Of a stretch of DNA of 64,000 nt, positions 32,461 to 42,001 are shown piece after piece. Within the stretch, counting starts at the first letter, position 1, and the number at the start of each line of letters is the position of its first letter. Made by a program: the position numbers and the translations under genes. The notes under the pieces were generated by a model, which saw only the letters and a program-made list of their open reading frames with translations, was not told the origin of the DNA and searched no databases. Source of the stretch: Caballeronia sordidicola (GTDB lineage: Bacteria; Pseudomonadota; Gammaproteobacteria; Burkholderiales; Burkholderiaceae); assembly GCF_000729995.1 (NCBI RefSeq), contig NZ_JNFG01000037.1, positions 1 through 64,000 of the forward strand, written 5' to 3'.

Positions 32461-35400
32461 ATGAACATTTCCCGCTTCTGCATCGATCGGCCGATTTTTG
32501 CATCGGTCATTTCGATCGTCATCACGCTAGGCGGTGCGTTGGCCATGTTCAATCTGCCAATCGCGCAGTACCCTGACATCACCCCGCCCCAGATCACCAT
32601 CTCCGCCGGTTACCCCGGCGCGACCGCCGACGTGGTCGCCAACAATGTAGCTGCGCCTATCGAGCAACAGGTCAACGGCGCGGACAACATGATCTACATG
32701 AACTCGTCGAGTTCATCGACGGGCAACTTCACGCTCAATGTCTTTTTCCAGATTGGCACCAACCCCGAGCTTGCACAGGTCGATGTGCAGAACCGGGTGA
32801 ATCTGGCGCTGCCGCAATTGCCCCAGTCGGTGCAAGCGCAGGGTATCCAGGTGCAGAAGAAGTCCTCGGCGTTCATGATGGTCATCGCCATCTATTCGCC
32901 GACTGACCGCTACGATCCGACCTACATTGCCAACTACGCGAACATCTATGTGCTCGATGCGCTCAAGCGCGTGCCCGGGGCCAACCAGTCGAGTATCTTC
33001 GGCACACCTGACTATGCAATGCGCATCTGGCTCAAACCCGATCGCATGGCGCAACTCGGTGTTACAGCGAACGACGTGCAGAAGGCCGTGGCCAACCAGA
33101 ACCAGCAGTTCGCGGTCGGCAGCATTGGCCAGTCGCCAACCGGCACCCCGGTCGAGCAATCATTTGCAGTGACGACTACCGGCCGGCTGAGCGATCCGGC
33201 CGAGTTCGAGAACATCATCATTCGCGCGGCGAGCAGTGACGCTGCGATCGTGCGTCTGAGGGACGTCGGCCGGGCCCAGCTCGGTCAAAAAGACTACTCG
33301 ATCCGCAGCAAGTTTCAGGGCAAGCCGGCGACGATCATCGCGGTATACCAGCAACCGGGTGCGAATGCGCTCGACGTGTCCAAGCAGGTGCGGGCAACAC
33401 TCGAGCAGATGAAAAAGTCCTTTCCTGAGGGCATGGATTACCGCATCGCGATGGATACGACTGAGTTCACGCGGGCGTCGATCTCCGATGTCGTTTACAC
33501 GTTCTTCGAAGCGCTGGTGCTGGTCGTGATCGTGGTCTACGCATTCCTGCAAAGCTTCCGTGCCACCTTGATTCCGGTGATCGCCGTGCCGGTGTCGATT
33601 CTTGGAACCTTCATGGGCATGCTTGCCCTGGGCTTTTCAATCAACATGCTCACGCTGTTCGGCATGGTGCTGGCCATCGGGATTGTGGTGGACGATGCGA
33701 TTGTCGTGGTCGAAAACGTCGAACGCAACATGAACGTCCACAAGCTGAGTCCAAAGGAAGCTGCCAAGCGGGCGATGGACGAAGTCTCCGGCCCTGTAGT
33801 GGCGATCGTGCTCGTGTTGTGCGCGGTGTTTGTGCCGGTGGCGTTTCTCGGCGGTATTACGGGGCAACTGTACAAGCAGTTTGCCATCACGATTGCAATC
33901 TCCGTGGTGCTCTCGGGTGTCGTCGCGCTGACGCTGTCGCCGGCGCTTGCAGCGTTGCTGCTGAAACCGGGACACCATGAAAAGAAGGGCTTTTTCAGAT
34001 GGTTCGATAACGCGTTCGGGCGGATGACCGCCGGCTATACGCGCATGGTCAGGCTGGCCATCAAGCGTTTCGTGGTGGCCTTGTTGCTGTTCGCCGGGAT
34101 GATCGTGCTTGCAGTCATCATGATGCGGTCGATCCCGACTTCGTTTCTCCCGCCGGAGGACCAGGGCTACCTGCTCGGCGCGGTGATCATGCCGGACGCG
34201 GCGAGTCTTGACCGCACGGGGGCGGTGTCGCAGCACGTCACCGATTATTTCATGAAGCAGGAGGCCGTGAGCAGCGTCACGGTGGTCGACGGGTACAGTC
34301 TGCTCGACAGTCAAAGCAAGAACAACGCGTCGACGTTTTTTATCGGCTTGAAGAGTTTCGACGAGCGGTACAAGTGGGCCAACATCAAGACCCAGAACGC
34401 ACGCGCCGTCCTGATCGGTGCGTTTCAAAATCTCTCTGCGGTGAAAGAGGGGATCATCCTGCCAGTCAACCCGCCGTCGATTCCGGGACTTGGAACGACC
34501 GGGGGCACCGAAATGTGGATTCAGAGCAAGGGGGACGCAACCATCCCTCAACTTGCGGGTGTGGTCGATGACTTCATTGCGAAGGCGAAACAGCGGCCCG
34601 AACTCTCTCGCGTCACGTCGACGTTCAATGCGTCGTCTCAGCAACTGCTGGTCAACGTGGATCGTGACAGGGCGGAAACGCTGGGGGTTCCTATCGAAGA
34701 AGTGTATAGCGCGATGCAGACCATGTTTGGTTCGTTGTACGTATCGCAGTTCAACCGGTCGAGCCGGCTGTGGCAGGTGATCCTGCAAGCGGAGCCGTCG
34801 TATCGGCTCAAGCCTCAGGATCTCGACCAGATTTATGTGCGTGCCAGGACCGGCAGCATGGTCCCGCTCAAAGCGGTGGTGACCACCCAGTTTGCCACCG
34901 GTCCGGATCTCGTGACGCGCTTCAACAATTTTCCTGCAGTCAAGATTACGGCGAACCCGGCGGCAGGGTATAGCTCGGGACAGGTGCTCTCCGCGCTTGA
35001 CGAGGTGGCGCATGAAGTGATGCCGGCGGGCTACGACGTCGGGTGGAGCGGCGAAGCTTACGAAGCAAAGCAGGCCGGCGGCACCTCCGGGCTCGTGTTC
35101 GTGTTTGGCCTGATCATGGTGTTCCTGATTCTCGCTGCGCAATACGAGAAGTGGAGCTTGCCGGTGGGCGTGTTGATGGCGGTGCCGTTCGCACTCTTTG
35201 GCGCGTTGCTCGCCATCCTGCTTCGAGGCCTCGAAAACGACGTCTACTTCCAGATCGGCTTGACGATGCTGGTCGCACTGGCCGCCAAGAACGCGATCCT
35301 GATCTTCGAATTTGCAGTGCTGAACCGCGAGTCCGGGGAGTCCGTCTACGACGCCGCGGTCACGGCGGCGACTGAGCGGCTGCGCCCGATCGTGATGACG

Positions 35401-35670
35401 TCCCTTGCATTCATCCTCGGTTGCGTGCCGCTTGCCATCGCCACCGGCGCGTCGGCGAACAGCCGGCATTCGATAGGCACCGGCGTCATTGGCGGGATGC
35501 TTGGCGCCACGGTGATCGCGGTGTTCTTCATTCCGATGTTTTTCTACGTGCTCGAAACGATGTCGGAGAGGAGTAGCGAAAAGAAGACCCCCGGCCCGAC
35601 GGCGAGCCCGCCGGACCATGGCGCAGGCGCGCCGACCACTACGCCGTCTGCACAACGCGAGGACGACTGA
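32461..35670 (+). CDS. RND multidrug efflux pump, HAE1 family
   Basis: 1069 residues, full length for AcrB/MexB-type pumps. It starts with the typical MNISRFCIDRPIFASVISIVI and has the proton-relay segment GIVVDDAIVVVENVERNM, the periplasmic loops, and the conserved AAKNAILIFEFAV near the end. Twelve membrane helices are expected. It exports hydrophobic or amphiphilic compounds from the inner membrane or periplasm, driven by protons. The outer-membrane channel gene starts 1 bp after its stop, so the two are tightly linked. Confidence 0.96.
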   Translation: MNISRFCIDRPIFASVISIVITLGGALAMFNLPIAQYPDITPPQITISAGYPGATADVVANNVAAPIEQQVNGADNMIYMNSSSSSTGNFTLNVFFQIGTNPELAQVDVQNRVNLALPQLPQSVQAQGIQVQKKSSAFMMVIAIYSPTDRYDPTYIANYANIYVLDALKRVPGANQSSIFGTPDYAMRIWLKPDRMAQLGVTANDVQKAVANQNQQFAVGSIGQSPTGTPVEQSFAVTTTGRLSDPAEFENIIIRAASSDAAIVRLRDVGRAQLGQKDYSIRSKFQGKPATIIAVYQQPGANALDVSKQVRATLEQMKKSFPEGMDYRIAMDTTEFTRASISDVVYTFFEALVLVVIVVYAFLQSFRATLIPVIAVPVSILGTFMGMLALGFSINMLTLFGMVLAIGIVVDDAIVVVENVERNMNVHKLSPKEAAKRAMDEVSGPVVAIVLVLCAVFVPVAFLGGITGQLYKQFAITIAISVVLSGVVALTLSPALAALLLKPGHHEKKGFFRWFDNAFGRMTAGYTRMVRLAIKRFVVALLLFAGMIVLAVIMMRSIPTSFLPPEDQGYLLGAVIMPDAASLDRTGAVSQHVTDYFMKQEAVSSVTVVDGYSLLDSQSKNNASTFFIGLKSFDERYKWANIKTQNARAVLIGAFQNLSAVKEGIILPVNPPSIPGLGTTGGTEMWIQSKGDATIPQLAGVVDDFIAKAKQRPELSRVTSTFNASSQQLLVNVDRDRAETLGVPIEEVYSAMQTMFGSLYVSQFNRSSRLWQVILQAEPSYRLKPQDLDQIYVRARTGSMVPLKAVVTTQFATGPDLVTRFNNFPAVKITANPAAGYSSGQVLSALDEVAHEVMPAGYDVGWSGEAYEAKQAGGTSGLVFVFGLIMVFLILAAQYEKWSLPVGVLMAVPFALFGALLAILLRGLENDVYFQIGLTMLVALAAKNAILIFEFAVLNRESGESVYDAAVTAATERLRPIVMTSLAFILGCVPLAIATGASANSRHSIGTGVIGGMLGATVIAVFFIPMFFYVLETMSERSSEKKTPGPTASPPDHGAGAPTTTPSAQREDD

Positions 35671-35671
35671 C

Positions 35672-37144
35672 ATGCGTGCCTCCGCTCTCTCGCTGGTTGT
35701 CCTGCTCGCGCTCAGCGGCTGTTTGCTCGGACCTGACTATAAGCGGCCAGACGTCGATACACCGCCTGCATTCCGCTTCACCGAGTCGGATGCAAAAGAA
35801 CTGGTCGACACAGCGTGGTGGGAACAGTTTCAGGATCCGGCGTTGAACGAGCTGATCGCCACCGCGCTCGCCGACAACAAGGACGTGAAGACCGCTGCAG
35901 CCCGCGTCGATCAATTTCTCGGGCAGTTCGTGACCACGCGCTCGCAATTGTTCCCGCAGGTGGCGGCCGGGTTCAACGCGCAACGGGAGCGTGTGCCGCT
36001 TGGCACGCAGTTGCCGGGCGCCGGCCCGGTCCTGGACCAGTACCAGGCGACACTCTCTGCGTCCTGGGAGATCGACTTCTTCGGCAAGCTGCGCAGGCAG
36101 ACGGAAGCGGCCCGTGCGAACCTGCTCGCGAGCGAAGAAGGCCGGCGCGCAACGATCCTGACGCTGGTGGCCTCGGTGGCGTCGTCGTATGTGAACCTGC
36201 TGTCGCTCGATCGGCAGCTCGATATTGCGAAGTCAACGGTCGCAAGCCGTGCGGCGTCCGTCAATGTATTTCAATTGCGCTTTTCGGGCGGCGAAGTGTC
36301 GCAAATGGAACTGGCGCAAAGCCAGTCGGAATACCAGGCCTCGCTCGCGGCCATTCCGCAGATCGAGTTGCAGATCGCGCAACAGGAAGACGCGCTGTCA
36401 ATCTTGCTTGGACACAACCCGCAGGTCATTGTGCGCGACCGCGAGCTGGACGATCTTGCGCTGCCCGCTGTTCCAGCCGGGCTGCCGTCTGAATTGCTTG
36501 AACGCCGTCCGGACCTACGCCAGGCGGAACAGGACCTGATTGCCGCGAACGCACTGATCGGCGCCGCGCGCGCGCTTTATTTCCCTTCGATCTCGCTGAC
36601 CGGTTTGTTCGGTTCAGTGAGCGGACAGTTCTCTTCGCTCTTCACCGGACCGGCGCGCGTATGGTCCTACGCCGGCGCGGTGACGCTGCCGATCTTTACG
36701 GCAGGCAGTATCAGCGGTCAGGTAAAGCAAGCCGAAGCGCAGCAGCAACAAGCGCTGTTTCAATATCAGAAGGCCATCCAGGTCGCGTTCCAGCAAGTCG
36801 CCGACGCGCTCGTGTCGCTGCAGAAAACACGTGAGCAGCTCGTGGTCCAGGGCAATCAGGTCGATGCGTTACGCACCTATGCACGCCTCGCGCGGCTGCG
36901 CTTCGAAGGGGGCTATACGAGCTACATCGAAGTACTCGATGCCGAACGCAGTCTCTTCAACGCTCAACTGAGCTACACGCAGACACAAGGCGCGGTGTTC
37001 ACGTCGACCGTCAGCCTCTACCAGGCCATGGGCGGTGGCTGGGTCACCGACGCCGAGCGCATGACCGCGACGACCTACGACGGGACCACGGCCATGGCGA
37101 ACCCGGCATCGGCCGCGACGCAAGCCGGTAAGGCCGCGCCATGA
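35672..37144 (+). CDS. RND outer-membrane channel lipoprotein (NodT/OprM family)
   Basis: 490 residues from the ATG at 35672. A lipoprotein signal (LSLVVLLALSGC) is followed by LGPDYKRPDVDTPPAFRF, the family's signature. Two TolC-like repeats follow, with long helices and the conserved LASEEGRRATILTLVASVASSYVNLL and LLERRPDLRQAEQDLIAANALIGAARALYFPSISLTG. It completes the tripartite pump. Its stop overlaps the pqiA start as ATGA, coupling the efflux and Pqi parts. Confidence 0.95.
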   Translation: MRASALSLVVLLALSGCLLGPDYKRPDVDTPPAFRFTESDAKELVDTAWWEQFQDPALNELIATALADNKDVKTAAARVDQFLGQFVTTRSQLFPQVAAGFNAQRERVPLGTQLPGAGPVLDQYQATLSASWEIDFFGKLRRQTEAARANLLASEEGRRATILTLVASVASSYVNLLSLDRQLDIAKSTVASRAASVNVFQLRFSGGEVSQMELAQSQSEYQASLAAIPQIELQIAQQEDALSILLGHNPQVIVRDRELDDLALPAVPAGLPSELLERRPDLRQAEQDLIAANALIGAARALYFPSISLTGLFGSVSGQFSSLFTGPARVWSYAGAVTLPIFTAGSISGQVKQAEAQQQQALFQYQKAIQVAFQQVADALVSLQKTREQLVVQGNQVDALRTYARLARLRFEGGYTSYIEVLDAERSLFNAQLSYTQTQGAVFTSTVSLYQAMGGGWVTDAERMTATTYDGTTAMANPASAATQAGKAAP

Positions 37145-38415
37145 ATGCCGCACGCCTGATCGCGTGTCACGAATGCGACCTGCTGCAGCGCGAGACGGTG
37201 CTGACTGGCGGTGCAACCGCGCGCTGCCGGCGCTGCGGTGCGACGCTGTATCGAAGCTCGCCCGCAAGCGTAGACCAGGCACTCGCGTTCACGCTCGCGG
37301 CAATCGTGTTGTTCGCAGTGGCCAATTCCTTCCCGGTCGTCGGGCTCTCGGTGAACGGCACGCTCGTCGAGACCACGATGTTCGGGGCGGCTCGCGTGCT
37401 CTACAACGATGGCGTCTGGCCGCTCGCCGGCCTCGTTTTCGTCACGACGTTGCTGATGCCGCTGTTAGACATGGCGGCGGTGACGTATGTGCTTTTGCCA
37501 CTGCGCTCAGGACACATTCCGCGCCGGCCCGATATCGTGTTGCGCGTGCTGCATCGCGTGACGCCGTGGGGCATGATCGAAGTGCTGATCCTCGGGATGC
37601 TGGTCGCGCTCGTCAAGCTCGCGCATATCGCAAGCGTGGTCCCGGGTATTGCGTTGTGGGCGTTCGGCGCGGTGATGCTGCTGCTTGCCGCCGCCGCGTC
37701 GACGTTCGATCCTCACGATATCTGGGCGCGCATCGACCACGCCCGAAGCGTCCAGTTTACGGGTTCCGCCGAAGAGGGGAAGATCAGCCCCTCGACTCCG
37801 ACGGCCGCACGTGCGGGCCTGTTTGTCTGCCACGATTGCGGCCTGTTGTCGAAGCCGGCGGCGCATGTTCATGAAGGACGCTGCCCGCGCTGCGGCGCAG
37901 GTCTGCATTTCAGGAAGCCCGGCAGCCTTGCACGCACCTGGGCGTTCGTCAGTGCCGCAGTGATCCTCTACATTCCCGCCAACCTGCTGCCCGTGATGGA
38001 CACGAGTTCGCTGTTCGGCGCGCAAACGGACACGATCATGAGCGGCGTGGCCTATCTGTGGACGTCGGGCTCGTGGCCGCTCGCGATCATTGTTTTCATC
38101 GCGAGCATTGCCGTGCCCATGCTCAAGATCATCGCGCTCATTTTTCTCGTCCTGACGGCGCAACTCCGCTGGCGCTGGCTACCCGAAAGACGCACGCGCA
38201 TCTATCGGCTGGTGGAACTGGTCGGCCGCTGGTCGATGCTCGATATCTACGTCATCACCATCCTGGTCGCTCTCGTGCAGTTCAACGCGCTCGCGACGAT
38301 CAAGGCGGGACCGGGCGCTATCGCGTTCGGCGCGGTGGTCGTGCTGACCATGTTCGCCGCGATGTCGTTCGACCCGCGTCTCATCTGGGACGCCATGGAG
38401 CCTGAGCATGAGTAG
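37141..38415 (+). CDS. pqiA: PqiA-type inner-membrane protein
   Basis: 424 residues with two PqiA repeats. Each begins with a zinc-ribbon-like Cys motif (CHECDLLQRE plus CRRCG; CHDCGLLSKP plus CPRCG) followed by four membrane helices. The segments GFRLWSM-type of the family appear here as RVTPWGMIEVLILGMLVALVKL and GRWSMLDIYVITILVALVQF. PqiA is the inner-membrane partner of the PqiB MCE protein in lipid transport between membranes. It is coupled on both sides by overlapping codons (OMF before, pqiB after). Confidence 0.94.
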   Translation: MNAARLIACHECDLLQRETVLTGGATARCRRCGATLYRSSPASVDQALAFTLAAIVLFAVANSFPVVGLSVNGTLVETTMFGAARVLYNDGVWPLAGLVFVTTLLMPLLDMAAVTYVLLPLRSGHIPRRPDIVLRVLHRVTPWGMIEVLILGMLVALVKLAHIASVVPGIALWAFGAVMLLLAAAASTFDPHDIWARIDHARSVQFTGSAEEGKISPSTPTAARAGLFVCHDCGLLSKPAAHVHEGRCPRCGAGLHFRKPGSLARTWAFVSAAVILYIPANLLPVMDTSSLFGAQTDTIMSGVAYLWTSGSWPLAIIVFIASIAVPMLKIIALIFLVLTAQLRWRWLPERRTRIYRLVELVGRWSMLDIYVITILVALVQFNALATIKAGPGAIAFGAVVVLTMFAAMSFDPRLIWDAMEPEHE

Positions 38416-40012
38416 GCCGCCCGATTTCCCCGAAGCGGTCGCTGCTCCCCGCTCGCGCTGGCGTGTGCAGCTTGTCTGGCTGGTGCCGCTGGTGGCGATA
38501 TTGATCGGCGGCTGGCTCGCGGTGCAGTCGATCCTCGAGAAAGGTCCGACCATCACCATCAGCTTTGACAGCGGCGAAGGCCTGGAAGCGGGCAAGACCA
38601 AGATAAAATTCAAGAACGTGGATATCGGCGTGATCAAGAAGGTTGTCTTGTCGCCTGATCACAAACGCGTCATAGCCAGCGCCGACGTGAACCGCGACGC
38701 CACGAACATGCTGGTCGACGATACCCGCTTCTGGGTCGTGCGCCCGCGCATATCGGGTGGCACGGTGTCGGGTATTGGCACGCTGCTGTCAGGCTCGTTC
38801 ATTGGCATGGACATCGGCACGAAGAGCGATAGCCGCCGCGATTTTGTCGGGCTGGAGTCGCCGCCTGTGTTTGCAGCCGGCGTACCCGGGCGGGAGTTCG
38901 TGCTCAAGAGCGAGAACATGGGTTCGCTTGATATTGGCTCGCCCGTGTTCTTCCGGCGGTTGCAGGTTGGACAGGTCACGTCCTACGCGCTCGATCCCGA
39001 CGGCGCCGGCATGACACTGCATGTTTTCGTGAACGCACCCTACGACAAATACGTGTCGAACAACACCCGTTTCTGGCACGCGAGCGGCGTCGACGTGACG
39101 CTGGAAACGGCCGGTGTGAAGATCAACACCGAGTCGCTGGTGTCGATTTTGATCGGCGGCCTCGCATTCCAGGACCCGCCGGATGAGGTGGCCGATAAGA
39201 CCGAAGCCGGCGCTCAGCACCAGTTCGCGCTTTTCAACGACCGCGGGGAGGCGATGAAGCGGCATGACAACATCGTGGACACCTATGTGCTGAATTTCAA
39301 GGAGTCGGTACGCGGGCTGACGGTCGGTGCGCCGATCGATTTCCGGGGCATCGTGGTCGGCGAAGTGGCGGCGATCTATACACGTTACGACCCGGTTAAG
39401 AAAGAATTCAGTATTCCTGTTGAGGTGAGAATTTACCCCGAGCGCTTCACGTCACGCTTTCAGTCCGGCGCGAACGGAGGGCGCGTTGAACCCGACCGGA
39501 AGGCGTTCACCGAATATCTTGTCGACCATGGATTCCGGGCTCAGTTGAAAACGGCGAGCCTCCTCACCGGCCAGCTCTTCGTCGCGGTGGATTTCTTCCC
39601 GGCGGCGGCGAAGGCCACGGTGGACTGGAGCAGGAGTCCGCCTGAATTGCCGACCGTTCCGGGCAACCTGCAAGGGCTGCAGGACTCGATTACCAGTCTC
39701 GTCGCGAAGCTGAACAAGATTCCGTTCGAAAGCATCGGCAACGACTTGCATCAGACCCTGTCCGAGGCAGACGGTCTGCTCAAAACACTGAACACGCAGG
39801 TCGCACCGGAGGCACGTGCAACGCTGGCCGCTGCGCACGACGCGCTTGTCTCGGCCAACAGCACGTTGCGACCTGACTCGGCGTTGGCGCAAAGCACCGC
39901 CGACACCATGCGTGAATTGTCGCGTACGGCGGCGTCGTTCCGCGCGCTCGCCGACTATCTCGAACGCCATCCTGAAGCGCTGCTTCGCGGCAAGACGGAG
40001 GACCAGAAGTGA
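38408..40012 (+). CDS. pqiB: PqiB-type MCE-domain protein
   Basis: 534 residues. One N-terminal membrane helix (VQLVWLVPLVAILIGGWLAV) anchors three MCE domains (starting near GPTITISFDSGEGLEAGKTKIKF, GREFVLKSENMGSLDIGSPVFFRRLQVGQV and NFKESVRGLTVGAPIDFRGIVVGEV), followed by a long C-terminal helical tail. PqiB hexamers form a needle across the periplasm that carries lipids. Its start overlaps pqiA and its stop overlaps pqiC. Confidence 0.94.
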   Translation: MSRPPDFPEAVAAPRSRWRVQLVWLVPLVAILIGGWLAVQSILEKGPTITISFDSGEGLEAGKTKIKFKNVDIGVIKKVVLSPDHKRVIASADVNRDATNMLVDDTRFWVVRPRISGGTVSGIGTLLSGSFIGMDIGTKSDSRRDFVGLESPPVFAAGVPGREFVLKSENMGSLDIGSPVFFRRLQVGQVTSYALDPDGAGMTLHVFVNAPYDKYVSNNTRFWHASGVDVTLETAGVKINTESLVSILIGGLAFQDPPDEVADKTEAGAQHQFALFNDRGEAMKRHDNIVDTYVLNFKESVRGLTVGAPIDFRGIVVGEVAAIYTRYDPVKKEFSIPVEVRIYPERFTSRFQSGANGGRVEPDRKAFTEYLVDHGFRAQLKTASLLTGQLFVAVDFFPAAAKATVDWSRSPPELPTVPGNLQGLQDSITSLVAKLNKIPFESIGNDLHQTLSEADGLLKTLNTQVAPEARATLAAAHDALVSANSTLRPDSALAQSTADTMRELSRTAASFRALADYLERHPEALLRGKTEDQK

Positions 40013-40611
40013 CGCGTACTCTCTTGATAGCAACCGTAGTGCTTGCGGCGGCAATGGCCGGCGGCTGCGCGAGTTCGCCCCAGGCGAGCTTCTATACGCT
40101 GAGCGCCGAGCATCCGCAGGAGCCGACCGGAGACGGGTCGGGGTTCCCCATTCCAACGTGGGTCATCGTGATGGGTGCGGTCACGGTACCGGAGATAGTC
40201 GATCGCCCGCAGTTCGTGCGGCGGGCGGACGTCAACCGGATCACGCTCGACGAGTTCTCCCGGTGGGCGGAGCCGCTCAAGACTCAGGTCCGGCGGGTGA
40301 TCGCTGCAGACCTTGGGGTGCAATTCCCCAGTGCGCTTGTGTCCGCCTATCCGCAAGACATCGACACGGCGCCGACGTACGTCGTGTCGGTTGCTGTGGA
40401 GAGCTTCGAGTCGGCTCCCGAGGCGGCATCGGTCTCGATACTGTGGTCGGTGAAGCCGCCGAAGCAGGGCAAGCCGGTGAGCGGACGCACGGTGGTGAGT
40501 GAACCAACAGGCGCGCAGGGCAACGACGCGCTCGTGGCGGCGCACAGCAGGGCGCTGGCGAAGGTTAGCAATGCCATTGCCGCCGCGATCCGTTCGATAC
40601 GCGGGCCGTGA
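40009..40611 (+). CDS. pqiC: PqiC-type outer-membrane lipoprotein
   Basis: 200 residues with a GTG start overlapping the pqiB stop. The lipobox is AMAGGC, then SSPQASFYTLSAEHP, the typical beginning of ABC-transport-auxiliary lipoproteins of the PqiC/YmbA family. RPQFVRRADVNRITLDEFSRWAEPL is the conserved middle segment. It would sit at the outer membrane as the docking partner of the PqiB tunnel. It is the last gene of the coupled run. Confidence 0.92.
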   Translation: MTRTLLIATVVLAAAMAGGCASSPQASFYTLSAEHPQEPTGDGSGFPIPTWVIVMGAVTVPEIVDRPQFVRRADVNRITLDEFSRWAEPLKTQVRRVIAADLGVQFPSALVSAYPQDIDTAPTYVVSVAVESFESAPEAASVSILWSVKPPKQGKPVSGRTVVSEPTGAQGNDALVAAHSRALAKVSNAIAAAIRSIRGP

Positions 40612-40674
40612 CGAAGGGATTGGGGCCCGGTCTGACAATGTACGTTGCAGGGCAGCGCGGACTTGCGAGCCAAC

Positions 40675-40712
40675 CCGGCGGCGCGTTAGCCGCGCCCGGA
40701 TAGCTTATTTTG
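40675..40712. terminator. GC-rich hairpin between convergent pqiC and OYE genes
   Basis: GGCGCG (40680-40685) pairs with CGCGCC (40691-40696) around a 5-nt loop, inside flanking CCGG/CCGG bases. A TTATTTTG stretch follows on the plus strand, as expected for termination of the RND-Pqi transcript. Confidence 0.5.
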
Positions 40713-40816
40713 TCGACGGCGGCTTGCTCGTAGACAACGCCAAACTTTCAGGCTGGTTCTCTTGCCGGCAACCGCGTGCAAAAAGCAAATCGATTGCCGG
40801 CGTCCAGGACGCGTGA

Positions 40817-41914
40817 CTAGCGGAGCGCGTAACGCTCGAGCCAATGCGCATACGGCGCAGGCAGCGTCCACGAAGGACGTGCAATGCCGAGCTTTTTCGC
40901 GGCGTAGTACGCCCAATGAGGATCAGCCAGATTAGCGCGGCCGACCATCACGAGATCGAGCTGGCCTTCGCGGATTGCGTTATCGGCGAGCTCCGGTGTA
41001 TCGATTCCCCAAGCCGATGCAACGGGCAGTTGCGCCTCACGCCGCACCCGGTGCGCAATCGGCGCGAGGAACGCAGGCGCCCACGGAATGTTGGCCGTCG
41101 GCGTGGAGAAACCGACGCTGACGCTGAGCATGTCCAGCCCCCCGCGCTTGAAATTTTTCGCCAGCTCGATAGACTCCGCGAGGGTCTCCTCATCGCGACC
41201 GTCGTATTCGATCACGCCAAAGCGAGCCGTCAGCGGCAGATGCTCGGGCCATACTTCGCGCACTGCAGCCAGCGTCTCAAGCATGAAACGGCTGCGGTTC
41301 TCGAGGCTTCCGCCATAGGCATCGTCGCGTTGATTCGAGTGCGTCGAGAAAAAGCTCTGACCGAGATAGCCGTGAGCGAAGTGCAGTTCCAGCCATTCAA
41401 AACCCGCATCGCGTGCTCGTTTGGCGGCATCGACGAAATCCTGGCGCACGCGGGCGATATCGTCGAGGGTCATCGCTTTGGGCACCTTGGGCAGGTTGGC
41501 CCCGAAGGCGATAGCCGAGGGCGCGATGGTTGCCCAGCCGCGCGGATCATCATCACCGATATGGTCGTCGCCTTCCCACGGCCGGTTGGCGCTGGCCTTG
41601 CGACCCGCGTGCGCGATCTGGATGCCCGGCACCGAGCCTGCTGCCTTGATCGATGCAACGACGGGCACGAACGCCTGCGCTTGCTCATCATTCCAGATGC
41701 CAGTGCAGCCCGGGGTTATGCGGCCTTCAGGCGACACTGCCGTCGCCTCGACGATCACCAGCCCGGCGCCACCGCGCGCGAGACCCGCCAGATGCACCCG
41801 GTGCCAGTCGTTGATCAGGCCGTCGACAGCGGAGTATTGGCACATCGGCGGGATCGCGATGCGGTTGCGCAAAGAGATGTCTTTGAGTTTGAAGGGTTCG
41901 AATAATGCGGGCAT
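40817..41914 (-). CDS. Old yellow enzyme, YqjM/XenA type
   Basis: 365 residues from the ATG at 41914 (GGAGCC before it). FMN-dependent NADPH oxidoreductase of the thermophilic-like OYE subclass: LFEPFKLKDISLRNRIAIPPMCQYSA with regulatory Cys25, then IQIAHAGRKAS (active-site His), LHFAHGYLGQSFFS and GRANLADPHW. It reduces activated C=C bonds or nitro groups of electrophiles. It is divergent from an ArsR-family gene across a strong dyad, and is probably induced by electrophiles. Confidence 0.94.
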   Translation of the reverse strand: MPALFEPFKLKDISLRNRIAIPPMCQYSAVDGLINDWHRVHLAGLARGGAGLVIVEATAVSPEGRITPGCTGIWNDEQAQAFVPVVASIKAAGSVPGIQIAHAGRKASANRPWEGDDHIGDDDPRGWATIAPSAIAFGANLPKVPKAMTLDDIARVRQDFVDAAKRARDAGFEWLELHFAHGYLGQSFFSTHSNQRDDAYGGSLENRSRFMLETLAAVREVWPEHLPLTARFGVIEYDGRDEETLAESIELAKNFKRGGLDMLSVSVGFSTPTANIPWAPAFLAPIAHRVRREAQLPVASAWGIDTPELADNAIREGQLDLVMVGRANLADPHWAYYAAKKLGIARPSWTLPAPYAHWLERYALR

Positions 41915-41940
41915 CGTGCAGGCTCCGTGAAATAATGCTA

Positions 41941-41974
41941 AATCGGTAGTTCGATATAACTCGAACAACCGATT
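41941..41974. promoter_or_regulatory. Long dyad operator between OYE and ArsR genes
   Basis: Left arm AATCGGTAGTTCGA (41941-41954) and right arm TCGAACAACCGATT (41961-41974) match in 13 of 14 positions around a 6-bp spacer TATAAC. It lies 27 bp from both divergent start codons and almost certainly overlaps the promoters. The ArsR-type protein is the obvious ligand. Confidence 0.8.
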
Positions 41975-42001
41975 ATCACAGAAGCCGGTACCATCTGCAG
42001 T

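Noticed and set aside
33637..35673. Very long minus-strand open frame (678 codons)
   Set aside because: Antisense shadow of the RND pump gene; biased composition and no family pattern, while the plus-strand frame is an unmistakable HAE1 pump.
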